Positions 23,171 through 36,922 are shown, numbered from the stretch's first letter. The stretch: DNA of 64,000 bases from Hetaerina americana (GCA_022747635.1 JAKTNV010000010.1:48449958-48513957), one strand, 5' to 3'. A program made the numbers and translations. Notes: generated by a model from the sequence alone, not told the origin.

Positions 23171-24954
23171 ACTCATCAGAAAAGATTGATCGATAAATAC
23201 CTCACAGCTTTGGTGAAGCGGGTCTAAAGTCAACAAAAATCAAACCCTGGTTCCATGGTCAGTTTCAGAATGCTCTATCATTGTCTTCTTCAATAGAAAG
23301 GTTAAAAGGAGTTTCAAGTCCTGAGCTCGTCAGATTATTTTTACGAACAATTGTGGAATAAGCTTTACGATAATTGACGGGAATCATAAATTCAGCAAAA
23401 AAATTAGCCGGAGATTTTCTCTTTGAAGGTTTATCGACAAAAAAACGAATATATTGGTGATAACTGTTTCACTTTGGAAAATCGGAAATTCTATTCCTTA
23501 TTCTTGGAAAATATTGATATCGCATCATCCACTTCCCGAACCACATTCCCACCTACCTCCCCCCTATAGATAGCATAAATCAACTATCTTGCCCACATCT
23601 TGGATACCTTTTTCGACCCTCCTTCACCCTAATAAACGCAATTCCAAACCATGCAGTTAATTTAATAACTGTCTATGCCCCCGTCGAATAAACAGCCTCA
23701 ATCCTATAGCTTCCTCGCTGAAATTTTCCCTTGTTTCTTAGTAACCACATTTCCTCGAAGAGTTAGATGGATCTTGCGGTAGTTAACTGCATCATCAAGC
23801 ATGTTTGACTGAAAGTTCCTCTTGTGTGACATAGAAAAAATTATTTTTATCCAGCCGGTTCATCAGCATCTATTAGAGGGTGCCGATAAGTGAACAAATT
23901 TCAAATTCAAATAGCTGCAACGAGTGGAAATGATCAACAAATAGACCCCCAATGGTAAAATAATTATCAGTGCTCTTGCAATTAACAAGTTTTCAATCAC
24001 CATAGGGTCCTTTTTGATACATTCCAACGATAGAAATCAATATTCAAAGTTTACAGGTGTACAACCTACAACGAGATTGAACATTTAACAGATTTTATTA
24101 AGAAGCAAATCAAAGAAGAACGGCGTTGTTCACCACTTGTATGCACCCACCTACAACTATTTTTATGCAGCAATAACCAATGTATATTATATCATATGCC
24201 AAACAGTCGTCATTTTAGATGAATACTTGTATGGTAAAAAGTACTAGCATTTACCTTTCAAAGCCTAGTATACCTTTCAAGGGTATTTGAAACATATGCA
24301 TTCTGTTCAACAGTACAATAATTCATGAATGACGTGGGTGGCACGTTTCCAGTAGGAAAATCCAGCAGCGTCTAAGCTTGATACACCTACTAGATGAATT
24401 GTTGTTGACAAATAGTTGTGAACGATGAATTCCTTATCGTGACTCTTCGGCTAGATATCGACGATATGCCCTAGTATTTCGCTCACCTCCAAATGATATT
24501 TAGAAGATAAATTTTTATGCATATTGTGCTTCATTAATACAGAAACTTGTGTCTCCTTGAGTACTTATATTTATTTGTATTGATCTCCAAGGAAATGACA
24601 AAATATTATTAAAAACATCATCTATCATTAAAAATCTAAACTTTTTAGAGCACAAGTATTAATGGTTTTTAGTCATATTTTTGTTCAAAAATATCATTTT
24701 AATAAAAGTTTTTAGTTTCCTGTTGCATTTTTAATAGGCATCGAGGTAATATGAGGGGTCGTTTATTAACTTCATGTCTAAGTAGGTGATGTTTCCGTTT
24801 TCTTTTTACTATAATATAAAATCAATTTTATGATCTAACAAACTGATATCCGGAAAATCCTATTTCATCACTCCATTGGGAATTCCTATTGATTTTTGCA
24901 TGACATTTTTGAGAAAAATGTATCAATTTGAAAACTGAAATCACTTTTCTTGCA
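23171..24954. other. Anonymous DNA
   Basis: About 1.8 kb with no supported gene or recognised repeat. A C-rich, pyrimidine-rich patch near 23.53-23.75 kb may be an old reverse-strand repeat, but it could not be assigned. Confidence 0.35.
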
Positions 24955-25115
24955 CCAAAGGGCCAACCGGGCCCAAGGTCCACCAGCGGGGAGGTTGATT
25001 TTCGATAGGCGAGGGTTGAGATCACCTTGTACCGGGCCCGCCGACGCGTGAAATCACCCATTCATGGTTGGGGGGTCAGCTCCTTTCTCCGTGCCGTCCA
25101 GATCTCCCAGATAAA
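24955..25115 (-). repeat. SINE family A, copy 5, headless
   Basis: Reverse strand: gggagatctggacggcacgg, 'gagaaaggagctgacccccc', 'atgggtgatttcacgcg' and 'ggtgatctcaaccc' follow the order of the family body and tail. No tRNA-like head is visible, so it is 5'-truncated. Confidence 0.55.
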
Positions 25116-28100
25116 TTCCCAGTCAAATCTAGAACCAAGGAAATAACAGCTTGGAGTTTTAATTATGGTTTCCAGATGCACACGCATGTATATGAACCCA
25201 AATGGAATCCGAGCGACGAAATTTGGAGACGTGGGTTTTTAAAAATAGATTTAGTGGTGTGAATAACTATTAATATGGTTGAATGTGATGAACAATTGTG
25301 AGAGAGATATTATTCTGCATTAATTAGGCTGCGACAAGGACTCATCGCCATTTGAGCAAGGAGACGAATGATACAATAAAAAAGGTTCATTCCTCAAAAA
25401 TCTTTTACGATAAGAAAATAACTCTTATGGGATTATTAAAAAAAGCTAGGACGAGAATCCTTAATGTTTCAAAGAAAGAATTCCAGATCAGCAGGTACTT
25501 TGACTAGGTATTTGGTCATTTTAGCTTGGCATTATAGACTCGAATTTTCACTGCTAACACTATGCCTATAATTGAGATATTAGTGCCCTATCAGTATAGT
25601 AAAACGCCTGGGTGACATAAAAATATCAGAAGATTGCGCTTATTTATTTAAATAGTAGTTTTCCCTCATTTAGTCCCAACAGTCCAGATGATGCTACAAT
25701 GTAGCGAAGCTATTTGGCGGCGTAAACTCTATCCTGTGAAAACGCAAATTTATTTCTATTCTTCCTTATGTATTAAACACCTCACTTGGCAGGCCGCGCC
25801 GTGTTCACTTCTGAAAATAAATCAGTAATCGTTAAATCTAGCGTGCTGACACTTTTGACATGTGCACTTCTTTGGGAATAATTTTCCATTCACTGCTGCA
25901 ACTAAGATCAGTCTAATTCATGGTCAATTTGATGAAAGTCTAATAGGATGAAATCCTCCACGTCTGTAAGAAATGTGTGGCCAAATTGCGGTTATTTCTT
26001 AGTAATAATTAATTAAAAACGATACCCCCATGCATACGTTTAATGAATTAGCAGTGAAATCCTTGACCAATCAATGCCGATATTTCGCCATCGACCAGCC
26101 GGAATTCATTAACTGCCATAATTTCATGGAGAAATAAAATTACGCGTACAAACATTTGTTTTTACGTACGTGACTTCGAAGTGGGTCCTATTCTGGGTAG
26201 GCGCAGCCAGTAAATCCTCATTTATGGTAATTTCAGGAATGACCTCCATTTGACTACATTTCGACACACTAATCAATTCTTTCACGATTATTTTGCCTCC
26301 ATCCCATTCGTACATGATCATATCTATTCCTGAGACTCCTAATGGTCTTCATCTTGAGTCTCATCAACTATATTCACCCATTAACTTTCTCAATCTATCT
26401 TTCCTCTCCAAACCTAATCGTTTCCAACTTATCTCTCTTTCATTTGCTCGGTAGAGTGATTCTAATAATGGTTCAATCCAATTTTTCTGTGCGAATTAAT
26501 GAAAATCATAGGTTTGCGCTGCGAGCTTACATATTCGTCTAGGAATCGGTGGATCCATCTCCTGAAAAGTTTTTTTGATTTCTTTGTCGAGAAATAGTTT
26601 GAAATTGGTATCCACAACCATTCTTCCCCAGTCTTAAGGAATTGTTTCACGGCCTACTCCCACTCCCCAGTTATGGACAATGGACATAACTGACATTTCC
26701 GAATAACTCTAGAATGACTAGACAAATAATGCTGGTGAAATGATTATGAAAAGAATTTCTCTATCGATATCTTCGAAATAATGCTAAAAAATTCGACACT
26801 GATCATCACAGTCGAAAGTATGTTCACCATTCAAGGGCGCACGGGAGCCAACGATGAGCGAAACCTTGAATGAGCATCACGATCAATTCTGAGGTGTGGA
26901 AGACTGCCAACATTGGGCGTGAGTGGATGGATTCCAGTCGTGAAATCAACAGTAAAACATATCAAAGGCAGGATTCAAAAACACTACCCTATAAACGGTG
27001 TCTCCACCCTGGAGATACGCCTTGTGAATGGCGAGATGTATCGCTATACATATGATTTATTAAGGTAATTATTCCCTCCCTCCTTTTTATGTTCGACGTG
27101 CGGTAATTCTTGAGTTCATAGTAGCTTCTATGGTTTAATTGCCTCCATGTACTTTCTCGCGCTTTGCCCATCAAGGATTTTTTCTTCAAATGTGTACAGG
27201 GCAGAATTAATGTCACACTTTTACGTCCTGCTTGACTTTATAGGAAGTTGTTCAAAATTTTTAAATCAAAATTCACCTAAATCTCTATTCATTACACATA
27301 ATAATTTATGTGAAATATTATAGTTATTTAAATCGTTAGAACACTATTTATCATGCTCCTGAAAACAAAGGGACAGTAAACTTCGCTGTTGAAACACATG
27401 CCAGACATTTACAGTAATAAAAAGCAATCGCCTAGCCAGAAATTGAGCCCGCATTTCTCGTTATCACCGTGAGTCTTTTAGCATGGAAATCGAGCATTAA
27501 ATTGACTTTCTTTGTTTTTCAGAACAATTTTTTGAGCATTTAAAAATATCCTAAAAATTCCACAGTCTGAACTTTAAGATTAAAAAAATGCAGGATTATA
27601 TGTATAAACCCGCCGCTTCAAAATGCAGAAAACCTTTCATTGGAACATGACGTAATTCAATGAATCAATTTATTTACAAAAATCATTATTCCGGGGCAGG
27701 ACTACCATATCGGGCACTTTGATCAATAAGGCACTCGTGAGCGGTTGCCAGCCACAACAAAAGTAAGTCTTGTTAGAATTTTCAATGATCACTCGGCTCC
27801 GCACCGTCTCTCCATGAACTTGGAAGTTTTTTTCTAGTATTTTTTTTTAGTTCTACGATTAGCTTTTACAGTTTCTACACGGACGGCAATCTCTCCTTTA
27901 TGCTAAGACCTTCAATAATCCCGGCTTTATTAAAGGGCAGGAGAGGTAAATAATTGCATAGAATTTTCACCGTTGCCGTAATAAAAGTGTCTTTTATAAT
28001 CTCATGGACTAACTCAGCGTGAGATTAATAATCTCCCATAAATCTGACTCCGTTATATCCGCGTCACTACCAGTACGTATGGATATCGCATTCCGTGAAA

Positions 28101-29284
28101 ACAATGAGGGGTAAATCTTTAACTCTTCTCCACTGGCGCATTGTAATCGTATTAGATAAGAGGTCGTATTATAAAAAAATGGGAAATGGAAGATCGCGAA
28201 ATTTTATAAGATTCTCACTGTTTCGCTATAATTATTAATGGCTAGCTAAGTTTTAAATTTAAAAACTTCAGAAACAGTTGTGTCACAACTTATAGTATTA
28301 AAAACCAATGATGATGTTCATTTCTGTGGGAATCATTGAAGAATACTTAGAAAAATACTACGAGTATTATCTTAAAGGTAAGTAAACTTACCTTTTGAAT
28401 CATGATGAAATGCTACGTATTTATCTTTCATGATGTATAAATGCGTAAAAATGATATTTAGTTGGTAGTAAAATTTCCTACCTATGTCCGTTAGTTAGTG
28501 GGTTCCTTCCCTGCTCAATGGCGAGCTGAATTAGTGTTGAAAGTAACTCAATAAGGAAGATTTCAACAATATTGGTATTCAAATATTAATACCTTCATTT
28601 CGAATCTTGATTTAGAATTGATTAAAACACCAAACAATATCTTAAATTCCACCTCAATCACTCCTTGTCGTTGTAAGTCGATTATGCAATGGAGACTCCC
28701 TAAATCATAGGACATAACAAAGAGAAATTCTAATTTGGAAAAGTAGCCCCAGGCACGAAGGCCTACATATACACTTTCTTAGCTGCACGCCGATTGAAAT
28801 TAGGTTGTTTATATTCCTCGAATCAGTATATTTTATCCACCTCAAAGTAAATCAGCCCAAAAAAATCCATTTTATCTACTATAAAGTTAATAAAATAAAG
28901 CAATATATTTGTCAGTACCGTATTATTAACACAAAACTATGTGAAGTCTTCTGAGAGCGAATAAGACAGAAATAACTTTGAAGGTATTATCGTTTTTGTT
29001 GATTTGAATGACGTTTAAGGACTATTTTTGGTGATATAAACATTTTTGGGGCATGGAAATTGGAAGGCTGAAAGAGTTATGTGATAGTTTTCAACCTATC
29101 TTCGTTTATTTACAAGTTGGTTTTGTTTCGTGTTGACTCTTTATAATCATAATATTATCTTTGGTATTCTCCCGGTCGACGAAGTTTTGAATAAACATAG
29201 CCTACATAACGATACACTTAAAAAAACTTATACAAGTTTATTTCGTTTTAAATAATCGTTTTTTATATTATTTACGCCTTGTAC
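25116..29284. other. Anonymous DNA, about 4.2 kb
   Basis: No ORF above 76 codons, no recognisable domain and no convincing exon. CpG content is normal, unlike the first 13.9 kb, which fits non-genic or unmethylated DNA. Confidence 0.4.
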
Positions 29285-30930
29285 CTCACCTGATACACCT
29301 CATCATAAGCCCTAATCCGATTAATCACATTAAAAATACTTATTAGTATTCTCTCTTCCTAAAACTACCAACATTTTATTTTCAACATCTTTTCCACAAC
29401 CGTATCTCAAAAATCTCCAATATACAATAATCCTCTGTCTTCGTAAACCAAGTTCATGAATCATACCACGCTACGCTCCATATAAAACATTTTATCAATC
29501 TTTTACTCAAGATTCTCTTTGCCCTAATTTCCACTTCTAGGAAAATGGTAGTTTCCCCAACGCAAGCCTCCTCTTAGCTCCAGGCTAAAATACTGCTAAA
29601 CACGTGGTTCTCCACCAGTTCTGAATGCACTTCTTCCTACCCTTTAAATTTCATGCAGAACTTTTTCTTCTTTTTAGTCTTTTTCTATAGCATTATCACA
29701 CTACTGGTACACATGTGGAGCTTTTGGCTTCTAAGACATCCTTTGGACTACTTTGCACTCCTTAAGGATGACTCTCAAGCAATATCTTAATTTTTCTGGG
29801 TTTCACTTTGCCTCATCTTCCTAAGAGTTTCAATATTCCCTCTTTGTTTATAACACATTGCACCGAACGCCATTTGACATGTCGATGTTTTATTATCTCT
29901 TGAATCTGTCAACATTTTAGTTTCCCTACTTTTTTAGTTAACAACTTAGTTTAACTCCATACAGTCATCATATTCGCAGTATTCATTCTTTCACGTAGCG
30001 CTTTTTAATAGCCCAATGTTGCTCTGTATAGCAATCCAGATTTCATCATGTTCCCTATACTGTATTCCTTCGAGCTATGTTGAGATCCTCTAGTTACAAG
30101 TAAATCCTATTTTTACTTCATTAATGCTGAGAAAATTGGTTTTTATGCTATCCTTGTCTCCATTGCACTACTGATTAGACGTACTTGTGTTCAGAGCAGG
30201 TCAGGATAGCTGAGTCTTATGTCATGTATAGTATATGAGTGTTGTGTTCAGTAACTGAGAGTCACAAACAAGTTTGGTTTGTGACTCTCAGTTTGCAGTG
30301 CAAGGGCTCCGTCTTTGATATTCTTAATTTTAGTTCGTAATTTGCAAACTGTCACCACGTAATTCACCAGGTTTGAGCCTCATCTCGGCATATTCACTAG
30401 ATATGACCACATAATCCCAAAACCGAAATTAGTGTAGCATCTCTCCTATCTGTCAGAAGTCTCATTGCTTTCCTTCTCTAATTACTTATCATCATTCCAT
30501 ACCTCTCTGCATTTTTCTTTAAATGTACACAGCAATGAATGCAATCCATTGGTTAAATGACTACCTAATTATTAATCATCAGTAAAATCTGGTATTATCA
30601 GTTCTCCGCTCACCACCTTTCATCCATTTTGCTCTTCCTATGCCTGTCTTTCCATTTCTACAGCGCTTAAGTAGGATTTCAATGGTAGGGAGAGGACTAC
30701 TATACTCTTTTGCCCGTCAGTGGTCATCCCAACTTTCCCTCCACTACCCTTGCCAGTCACCTGTATGTGCCTCTGATACGACCACTCCCTAAGATTTCTC
30801 CAGATTCCGTATTCTACAATATTCTTTTTAGCTCTTAACTTAATTAACTTTGGCGACTATATTATCCCAATTGCCTTCCTCTATTCCGTGAAACGTACAA
30901 ACACAACCTGAATACCCTCAAATGTCCTTT
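29285..30930 (-). mobile_element. Very decayed reverse-strand LINE, tentative
   Basis: The + strand is pyrimidine-rich with the texture of a reverse-oriented LINE. Around 29.45-29.53 kb (cgctacgctccatataaaac) it resembles the reverse complement of the C-terminal region of the 20.5-kb LINE. 30.47-30.80 kb resembles the RT/FADD neighbourhood in spacing. No motif translates cleanly, so the call rests on weak resemblance. It may be a different family from the other copies. Confidence 0.35.
30253..30293. repeat. Perfect 17-bp hairpin
   Basis: aactgagagtcacaaac (30253-30269) and its exact reverse complement (30277-30293) flank 7 bases. It lies inside the tentative LINE, so it may be a small secondary insertion or a local inversion duplication. 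Confidence 0.8.
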
Positions 30931-31012
30931 AGATTATTGCTGTCATTGATTCCGAAACGTCACATGTTTCCCTTCTTTTCCTAAATCATTACTGATTATT
31001 TTCCTAAATCAC

Positions 31013-31368
31013 TACACTCTGAAATTGTTGCATTGAAATGCACATTAGCGGATGACTCCGTTAAAAGTTACTGTTGCGGCATCTCCGGGAGTTTCTTTGG
31101 AATTTGTCAAAAGTATTAACACCATAAGTGTTTAAGTTGGCTTTAACCTCGTGGACAGTGGCGCCTCGCGCACGACTACGAATGCATGTGACATTGTATG
31201 TACGGTATTTCGTCACAACATCTAGTTCCTTTAAAAAAGCCCTAAAATTTCAGTTTATGAGGACGCCTCGGTAGCTTAAGTGGCTAAAGCACTCGACCGG
31301 ATATTGAGAGATCTGGGTTCGAGTCCCAGTTAAGGCGAATGATTTTTACACTCTGAAATTGTTGCATT
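31013..31368 (+). repeat. SINE family B, permuted/tandem copy
   Basis: A 22-base segment beginning tacactctgaaattgttg occurs perfectly at 31013-31034 and 31347-31368. Between them, in order, are a body (atgcacattagcggatgac and onward) and then a tRNA-like head (31264-31337) with a short linker (aatgattttt). In the inverted copy at 33.5 kb the linker, the shared segment and the body follow one another without a break. The normal order is therefore head - linker - segment - body, and this locus starts mid-element and runs just past one full turn. Confidence 0.65.
31264..31337 (+). tRNA. tRNA-like SINE head or tRNA pseudogene
   Basis: 74 bases fold as a tRNA. The acceptor is CGCCT with AGGCG, the D stem GCTT/AAGC, and the anticodon stem CTCGA/TTGAG with 7-base loop CCGGATA. 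The T arm is CTGGG-TTCGAGT-CCCAG, with a perfect B-box GGTTCGAGTCC. Position 33 is C instead of the invariant U, and the outer acceptor pairs are incomplete, so it is unlikely to be a functional tRNA. It serves as the internal Pol III promoter of SINE family B. Confidence 0.6.
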
Positions 31369-33193
31369 ACTTATGTTATTATTAGCCTATGTTTAAAACC
31401 GAATATCATATACATTTAAACCTTATTTTCAACATAAAATCATAAAGTGTGTCAGATAACTACTATGTTTCTTATTTATTCAATTATGACCACATTCATA
31501 GTAATATATATACAAATACATACATATGCATATCAGTCATTATGGTTAGTATTGCAATTTCCCTCTAATCCTTTTGTAATTTTTCAAAGTTCAAAATAAT
31601 ACCAGGTAAATATTGGTACCAACCGCGCGGCTGTATTTTCTCCTTTTTTAATGTACTGCTGACCTATATTTGGGATTGAAACTAATTTAATCATGAACTT
31701 GAATAGTTTTTTAAGTTCAGCTGATAAAACCCAGAAGAGTTGAAAAGGGAATGGGAGACCGACAACTTTGAGTAGTTCTTCTAAATATTTTCATCCTTTT
31801 TTTGAAATCATAAGGCAAAATTGATGAATTTTAGTGTCAAATATGAGCAGATGCTAGAAAATTGTTTGAATATTTTTTGATCCTACCGTACCTATAGACA
31901 ATACACGTTTACGATCCCCAGTATAGACGTGGGTACTGAGCGATGAGATTTATCGTGCGCGCTACGTGTCATCCGAGTAGGCACCTTTCACTTTCATTTT
32001 TTGAGCACTCTGTAAAAGAGTGGCGAGGTCAAAGGTTCTTGCGATTCATTTGGATTGTTAATACATAAATGGCACTCTATGGCTACACGCTAAGTGTTGG
32101 AAGTAATGCGAATGAAAAACCAGGCAAGAGAAGTAAAGAAGCAAGCACAATGGACTATTTCTGATCTTTTCTCAAGCAAACGTGAATCCATTGCAATTCC
32201 TTCTCTTTGACGGAAAACCCATTTATTCCATAAAAATGTCCATCCAACATAGAAGGAAAACATTTTTCCCCACTTTTAATGGAAAGGTATATCCCCCATC
32301 AAAAAAGCTGCACCGCTGGTCTATTCAGAATCTTACCCTCCATCCCAAGAAGGGGAAATGTGACCCTGGACAGAAGCAGAAACGTTGTCATTTGCTTCTC
32401 AGCTATGTATATTTTCAGTCAATTTTGCAATGCGTTGCCTCACGGAAATCATTCTTGAAAAATGAACTCGGAAACAATGGCATAATGCATGACCTGTCCT
32501 CTCATGTCTTGTGATAATGAGTTTGGATGTTGATTTGCTCATTTTCCATGGAATGATCGCATGTTCTTTCTGTTGCGACGCAAGTGAGAGATCTTCCAGC
32601 TGTGATTATTGGGTAAACAACAACAGGCAAAGGTAACAGTATAATATGTTGCAAAAATAACACTATTTCACAATAACTTAAAATAGCAGCATCATTGTAC
32701 AAAAGATCGTTCTTGCTCACTTTGTTAAACATTATGATGACATCACCTACAAATGAATTAATCAGATTGACTGAATGATATTTATTTACCTAATAAGAGT
32801 TTTGACGCATACATTTTGCTATGGTCCATCATAAATAATTAGGTTTATAAAAAATTTAAATATACCTATATCAATTCCACCAATAAATCCTTAAATAAAA
32901 GGAAAATCTCGCATTGAATATATTGCGAGCAAGAGTTAATTTATATGAAGAAGTGTACCGAATGGAGAATTAGAAACTTACTAGAGCAAATATTTTGGCC
33001 ACTGATTTATCCATATATTTAATCCATGCAGTCATACGTTGATGAGATTATGGACCCGATGAAAGTTGAAAGTGGATTTAATTCAGTTGGTCACATCAGA
33101 TTGCTTATTGTGCTTTTTAGCCAAAATGCTCGGGATTTTAAATATATCCGTTTGTGACAATTACCTAAGAATAATAACATGAGTATTTTTACC
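31369..33193. other. Anonymous DNA
   Basis: Contains a 110-codon frame at 32182-32514 (+) with a Lys-rich translation and no recognised domain or splice context. Otherwise empty. Confidence 0.35.
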
Positions 33194-33440
33194 ATGTGGA
33201 TCGCGGTATTCCAGGGGGTAAAGCGTTGGACTGCTGAGCGGAGGGGCCCGGGTTCAATTCCCGGGAAACTCTGGGCACCTACTGGTACCAGATCTTCCTA
33301 GGAAACCATAACTGGTACAGGGAAAGGAACTGGCCCCCCTACCCTGATGTGTGAATATCCACACGCCGTATAGGGCTTAGCACTGGGTGAACTCCACCAT
33401 CACCTAATAAACCGACCTTCGAGTTGATTACTGTGTTTAT
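33194..33440 (+). repeat. SINE family A, copy 6, best preserved
   Basis: tRNA-like head with A-box region (gggggtaaagcgttgg) and a perfect B-box in a strong T arm (cccgggttcaattcccggg, 33248-33266). Then 'accagatcttcctaggaaac', 'cacgccgtatagggcttag' and the tail 'accgaccttcgagttgatta'. No stops or ORF are expected. This copy is the best reference for the family in the window. Confidence 0.9.
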
Positions 33441-33539
33441 GATTTATTTTTCTCATAAATTTTTCTCACAGAATTGCAGTCAACAACCTACACATTCAGT
33501 TTTAATTATGAAATTAATATCGAGACTTACTTCAAAGGA

Positions 33540-33682
33540 CTGTGGGATATGCCGCGACAATAACTTTTAAAGGCGTCATCCACTAATTCACATTAAAACG
33601 TAACAATTTCAAAGTATAAAAATCATTTTGGTCATAATTCCGGTCAAGGCAAATGATTATCAAATTTTTAAATTGTTGCATT
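33540..33682. repeat. SINE family B fragments in inverted orientation
   Basis: 33540-33640 read in reverse matches the linker-segment-body of the 31-kb repeat (aaaatgatttttatactttg, then tagtggatgac, then ttgtcgcggcat). 33630-33682 on the + strand matches the end of the head plus linker (ggtcaaggcaaatgatt, aaattgttgcatt). The two fragments are head-to-head. Confidence 0.6.
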
Positions 33683-36334
33683 GGTATTTAAACTTAAAGT
33701 TCTGAAATTTCATTCTGACTGCCTGGAAATTCTGCCGAGTAAAGTATCTATTTACTAAACGAAGATACTGAAAAGCCTTGTACGTTGGAATCTTTTCTTC
33801 ATCTTATTTCATCAAGCTAGCGTAAAACAGTGAGTGAAAGATCATACCATCTATAAAAATGCTTATTATTAGAGTAATCATAGAGGGCAAAAAACATCAT
33901 TCTTACCATACTCCCGGCAGATCAAGAGTGATTCCATAATAATGTGGAACTGCTGTTTCCTTTCCTTATGTCATTAAGACATTCTAATTAGTGAATCGTA
34001 AGATAACCTTATTCACGAAGATTGAAATGCAGATTATTTAAGTCCGAAAAACTTCTAAATAATGAGGTCAAAATAATTATAAAAACGTTTTGAGCTCTCT
34101 GTGACACTTTGTTACATTTTTAAATCTCAATATGCTACAAAAACACTAGCAAACACTGCTTAAAGGGCCCTATTGAAACGACGTAATAATTACCGAGAAA
34201 TTCATGTAAAATAAAAATACAGGTGAAAAAGGAAGGTAAAATCTTAACATAAAACCTAATGGAGGATCATAGAAGGCCGTAACACTCGATGGTGGAGATA
34301 ATGAAAAGCACTGGAAGTCTGTTATCGAATGTACGGCGTTACATTTATAGGAGCAAGAATTGGGATAGACTCTTGAACACCAAGGAAAGTAGAATTTACA
34401 AAGAGTTGATTAAGGTAAAAAGGTGTAAACAGGTAAATTTCCAATAAGAGAAATTTAGCAACACTCAGAAACCGTACACAATTTAACATTAATAGTTAGA
34501 CTACCTATTACGTTAGTGGTGAACGTGCGGCAAATTTTGTTCTGGTACACACTATTCATACCTGTAATTCTACTTACTATAATGATTTGATTCATTATTA
34601 TAAAATATCTAATACTTTAAAAAATTCTACATCCGATAACATATTCTAGGATTTTAAAATACTGTTTTTATACAATGTATTTGACTTCATGAACAATTTC
34701 AATGCCCATTGATCAAAATGAACGCTTTATGCGACGGTAGCTTCATTATGAGTTCTGAATTTGCTTAATACCTGGCTAAGAATTTGCCCTAAATAAGTAT
34801 CTCTCCTTTTTTTAAATTCATGAAAGGTGCACTACGTCGGGGTTACAAGATGGAGGGAGAAGGTAAAGAGAAGATTGGAATGAAGGCATATAATAGACGA
34901 AGTCCTCCAAGCCCCACCCTCAGTCTTTAGAGTTGTGAATGGTGACGATGATAGTGAAAGTGTTGCGTTCATCTACTGAAGACAGCCCATACATTTTTAC
35001 TACCTTAATTACGGCCCAATCCTTCTTTCTGCTCCTGCAAAAGGGTAAATTAAAAGTTGCCCGCATAAACCTTGGAAAAGTTGCCTTGATCACAAATTTA
35101 AGCAGAATCCTTCGCACTCGACAGTTTCTTAAAACTCAAGGTTTTCAGTTGACTTCAATAATGACATCTTCTAAATTATTACCGGTGAGTCCGGTTATAT
35201 AGTGCCTATGAATTCATCACATCAAGTCTCTATATTGCATCACACGAACCAGAACTAATGTTCTTATGCAATTTCATTTTAAAATTTATTTAAGCAAGTA
35301 AAATATTTTCAAAATTATTGTGCTAGTTATAAGGTAATTATTAACTTCCTGGGACATTTGTATTTTATATAAATATAAGCGTAATTATTCCAATAGTTTT
35401 ATGCATAATCTTCAATTTCATCTGGGAATTCTCGTTTCTTAAACTTATTTGTTTGAAATAATTTCTCCAAATAGATAAATTAAAAGTACTTTGTTTAAAA
35501 TAACTTTTATTGAGATTAGGAGTTTTGGAAACTGCTAAATTTTACAATTTTACCAGATCACGACCTTGAGACCCTCACTATCTTAATGATTTATTTTTCA
35601 GTGATAATTTCTTTCAATATTACGTTGCATTACTTATTCGACTACAAATAAATTTTCCATTTTTCACAATATTGAAAGAAGCTATTTAAATTAATGCATC
35701 GTCTCATTGCGCAGACGGAAGTAAAGAATCACCAGAGGTACTTATTTAAATTACTCGAGACTCATTAGGGTTTTGATATTTGAAAGGCGAAAGCAATAAT
35801 ATTTTTATTTAATTTACATACCTTTTAATCCCAGTCGTCGACTTGAGCTTCAATCTGACAGTTGAAGGTTAGCATCGCCTCAAACTCAAATGGCGCGTGA
35901 AATTATGCGCTCTTGGTGCATGCAGTTTCATTTCTTTCTCCGCCTACCGTTCAATTCGGGTATCGAGAAAATTAAACAGTTAAAAATAGCTGAGTTTATA
36001 GAGAGACATTCAATACATGTAAGACACGGGTATCGGTAGCATAGTATTTTACGATTCAGGCAAACACCTGACCTAGTTTTTTAAAATGCCCTTAGGTGTA
36101 ATGAAGATTTAGCAAATTAGGGTGTATGCAATTTACCAAATATGCAAAAATTGTTTTAAAACCGAGGTATATCAAGTCATTATGAATCATTTCCCGCACC
36201 TTTTCGTTGTTGAACATCTTATATGAAGTTTATGGTCCAAAATAAGAGGACGTTTTTTTCAACCTCCGATGAGCTATAAAAAAGACAAGTGAACATGAAA
36301 AAATTATTTGATAATCGAGGGTTATGTAAAATTA
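33683..36334. other. Anonymous DNA
   Basis: No supported gene. A frame at 34939-35202 (+, 87 codons) has no recognisable domain. CpG content is normal and AT is high. Confidence 0.35.
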
Positions 36335-36680
36335 TGGTTACCTTTTCGACATAATCACCTTGACGATTGAGACATTTTTCGTACATGTGGACAAGCTTTA
36401 CAATACTCTCTCAATGCTAGTAAAATGTTGCCACTAATGAATTTAAATGATATTATCTTGGAGCTCCTCGTGGATTTGGAAGCGCTTCCCTCCAATACGC
36501 TTCTTCAATTCAGGGAAAAGATGGAAGTAAATCGTCGCTAGGTCGGGACTGTTACGCGAATGATCAAAAATGTCCCATGAAAATTGCTTTGATCGAAAAT
36601 GTCCCATTAAATCCATTAGGTTGCAACAACGTTGTGAGGATGGGCGTTGTCATGGATCAGAGCAATTCCAGAAGTGAGCA
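36335..36680 (-). pseudogene. Mariner-type transposase C-terminal fragment
   Basis: On the reverse strand, near 36.66 kb, the translation gives LIHDNAHPHNVV, the second catalytic Asp motif of mariner (HDNAxxH). After several stops come PELKKRIGGKRFQIHEELQDN (near 36.47-36.51 kb) and a C-terminal KLVHMYEKCLNRQGDYVEK (36.34-36.40 kb). These follow the order of mariner/SETMAR-type transposases. The N-terminal two thirds and the terminal repeats are not seen. It is not closely similar to the 38-39.4-kb mariner. Confidence 0.75.
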
Positions 36681-36839
36681 TAACTCTTCTTATTTTAATA
36701 TTTGAATGTTAAGTCCATTTTTTTATAATTTTCACGAAGATAGTGAGAGGAGGAAAATCAAGGTCTAGTTGATAATCAATCATTTTTTTGTTTCTTTCTG
36801 TGAAACGAAGGAGTATAAATGTAGGTGTGTGTATATATG

Positions 36840-36845
<6 letters not shown>

Positions 36846-36907
<62 letters not shown>
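36846..36907. repeat. (TA)n microsatellite
   Basis: About 62 bases of TA, with interrupted TATATG units on both sides up to 36922. Tyr-Ile frames through it are artefacts. Confidence 0.97.
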
Positions 36908-36917
<10 letters not shown>

Positions 36918-36922
36918 GTATA

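Noticed and set aside
31264..31337. Functional tRNA gene
   Set aside because: C at position 33, incomplete acceptor pairing, and the same head is linked to SINE family B elsewhere; treated as a SINE head.
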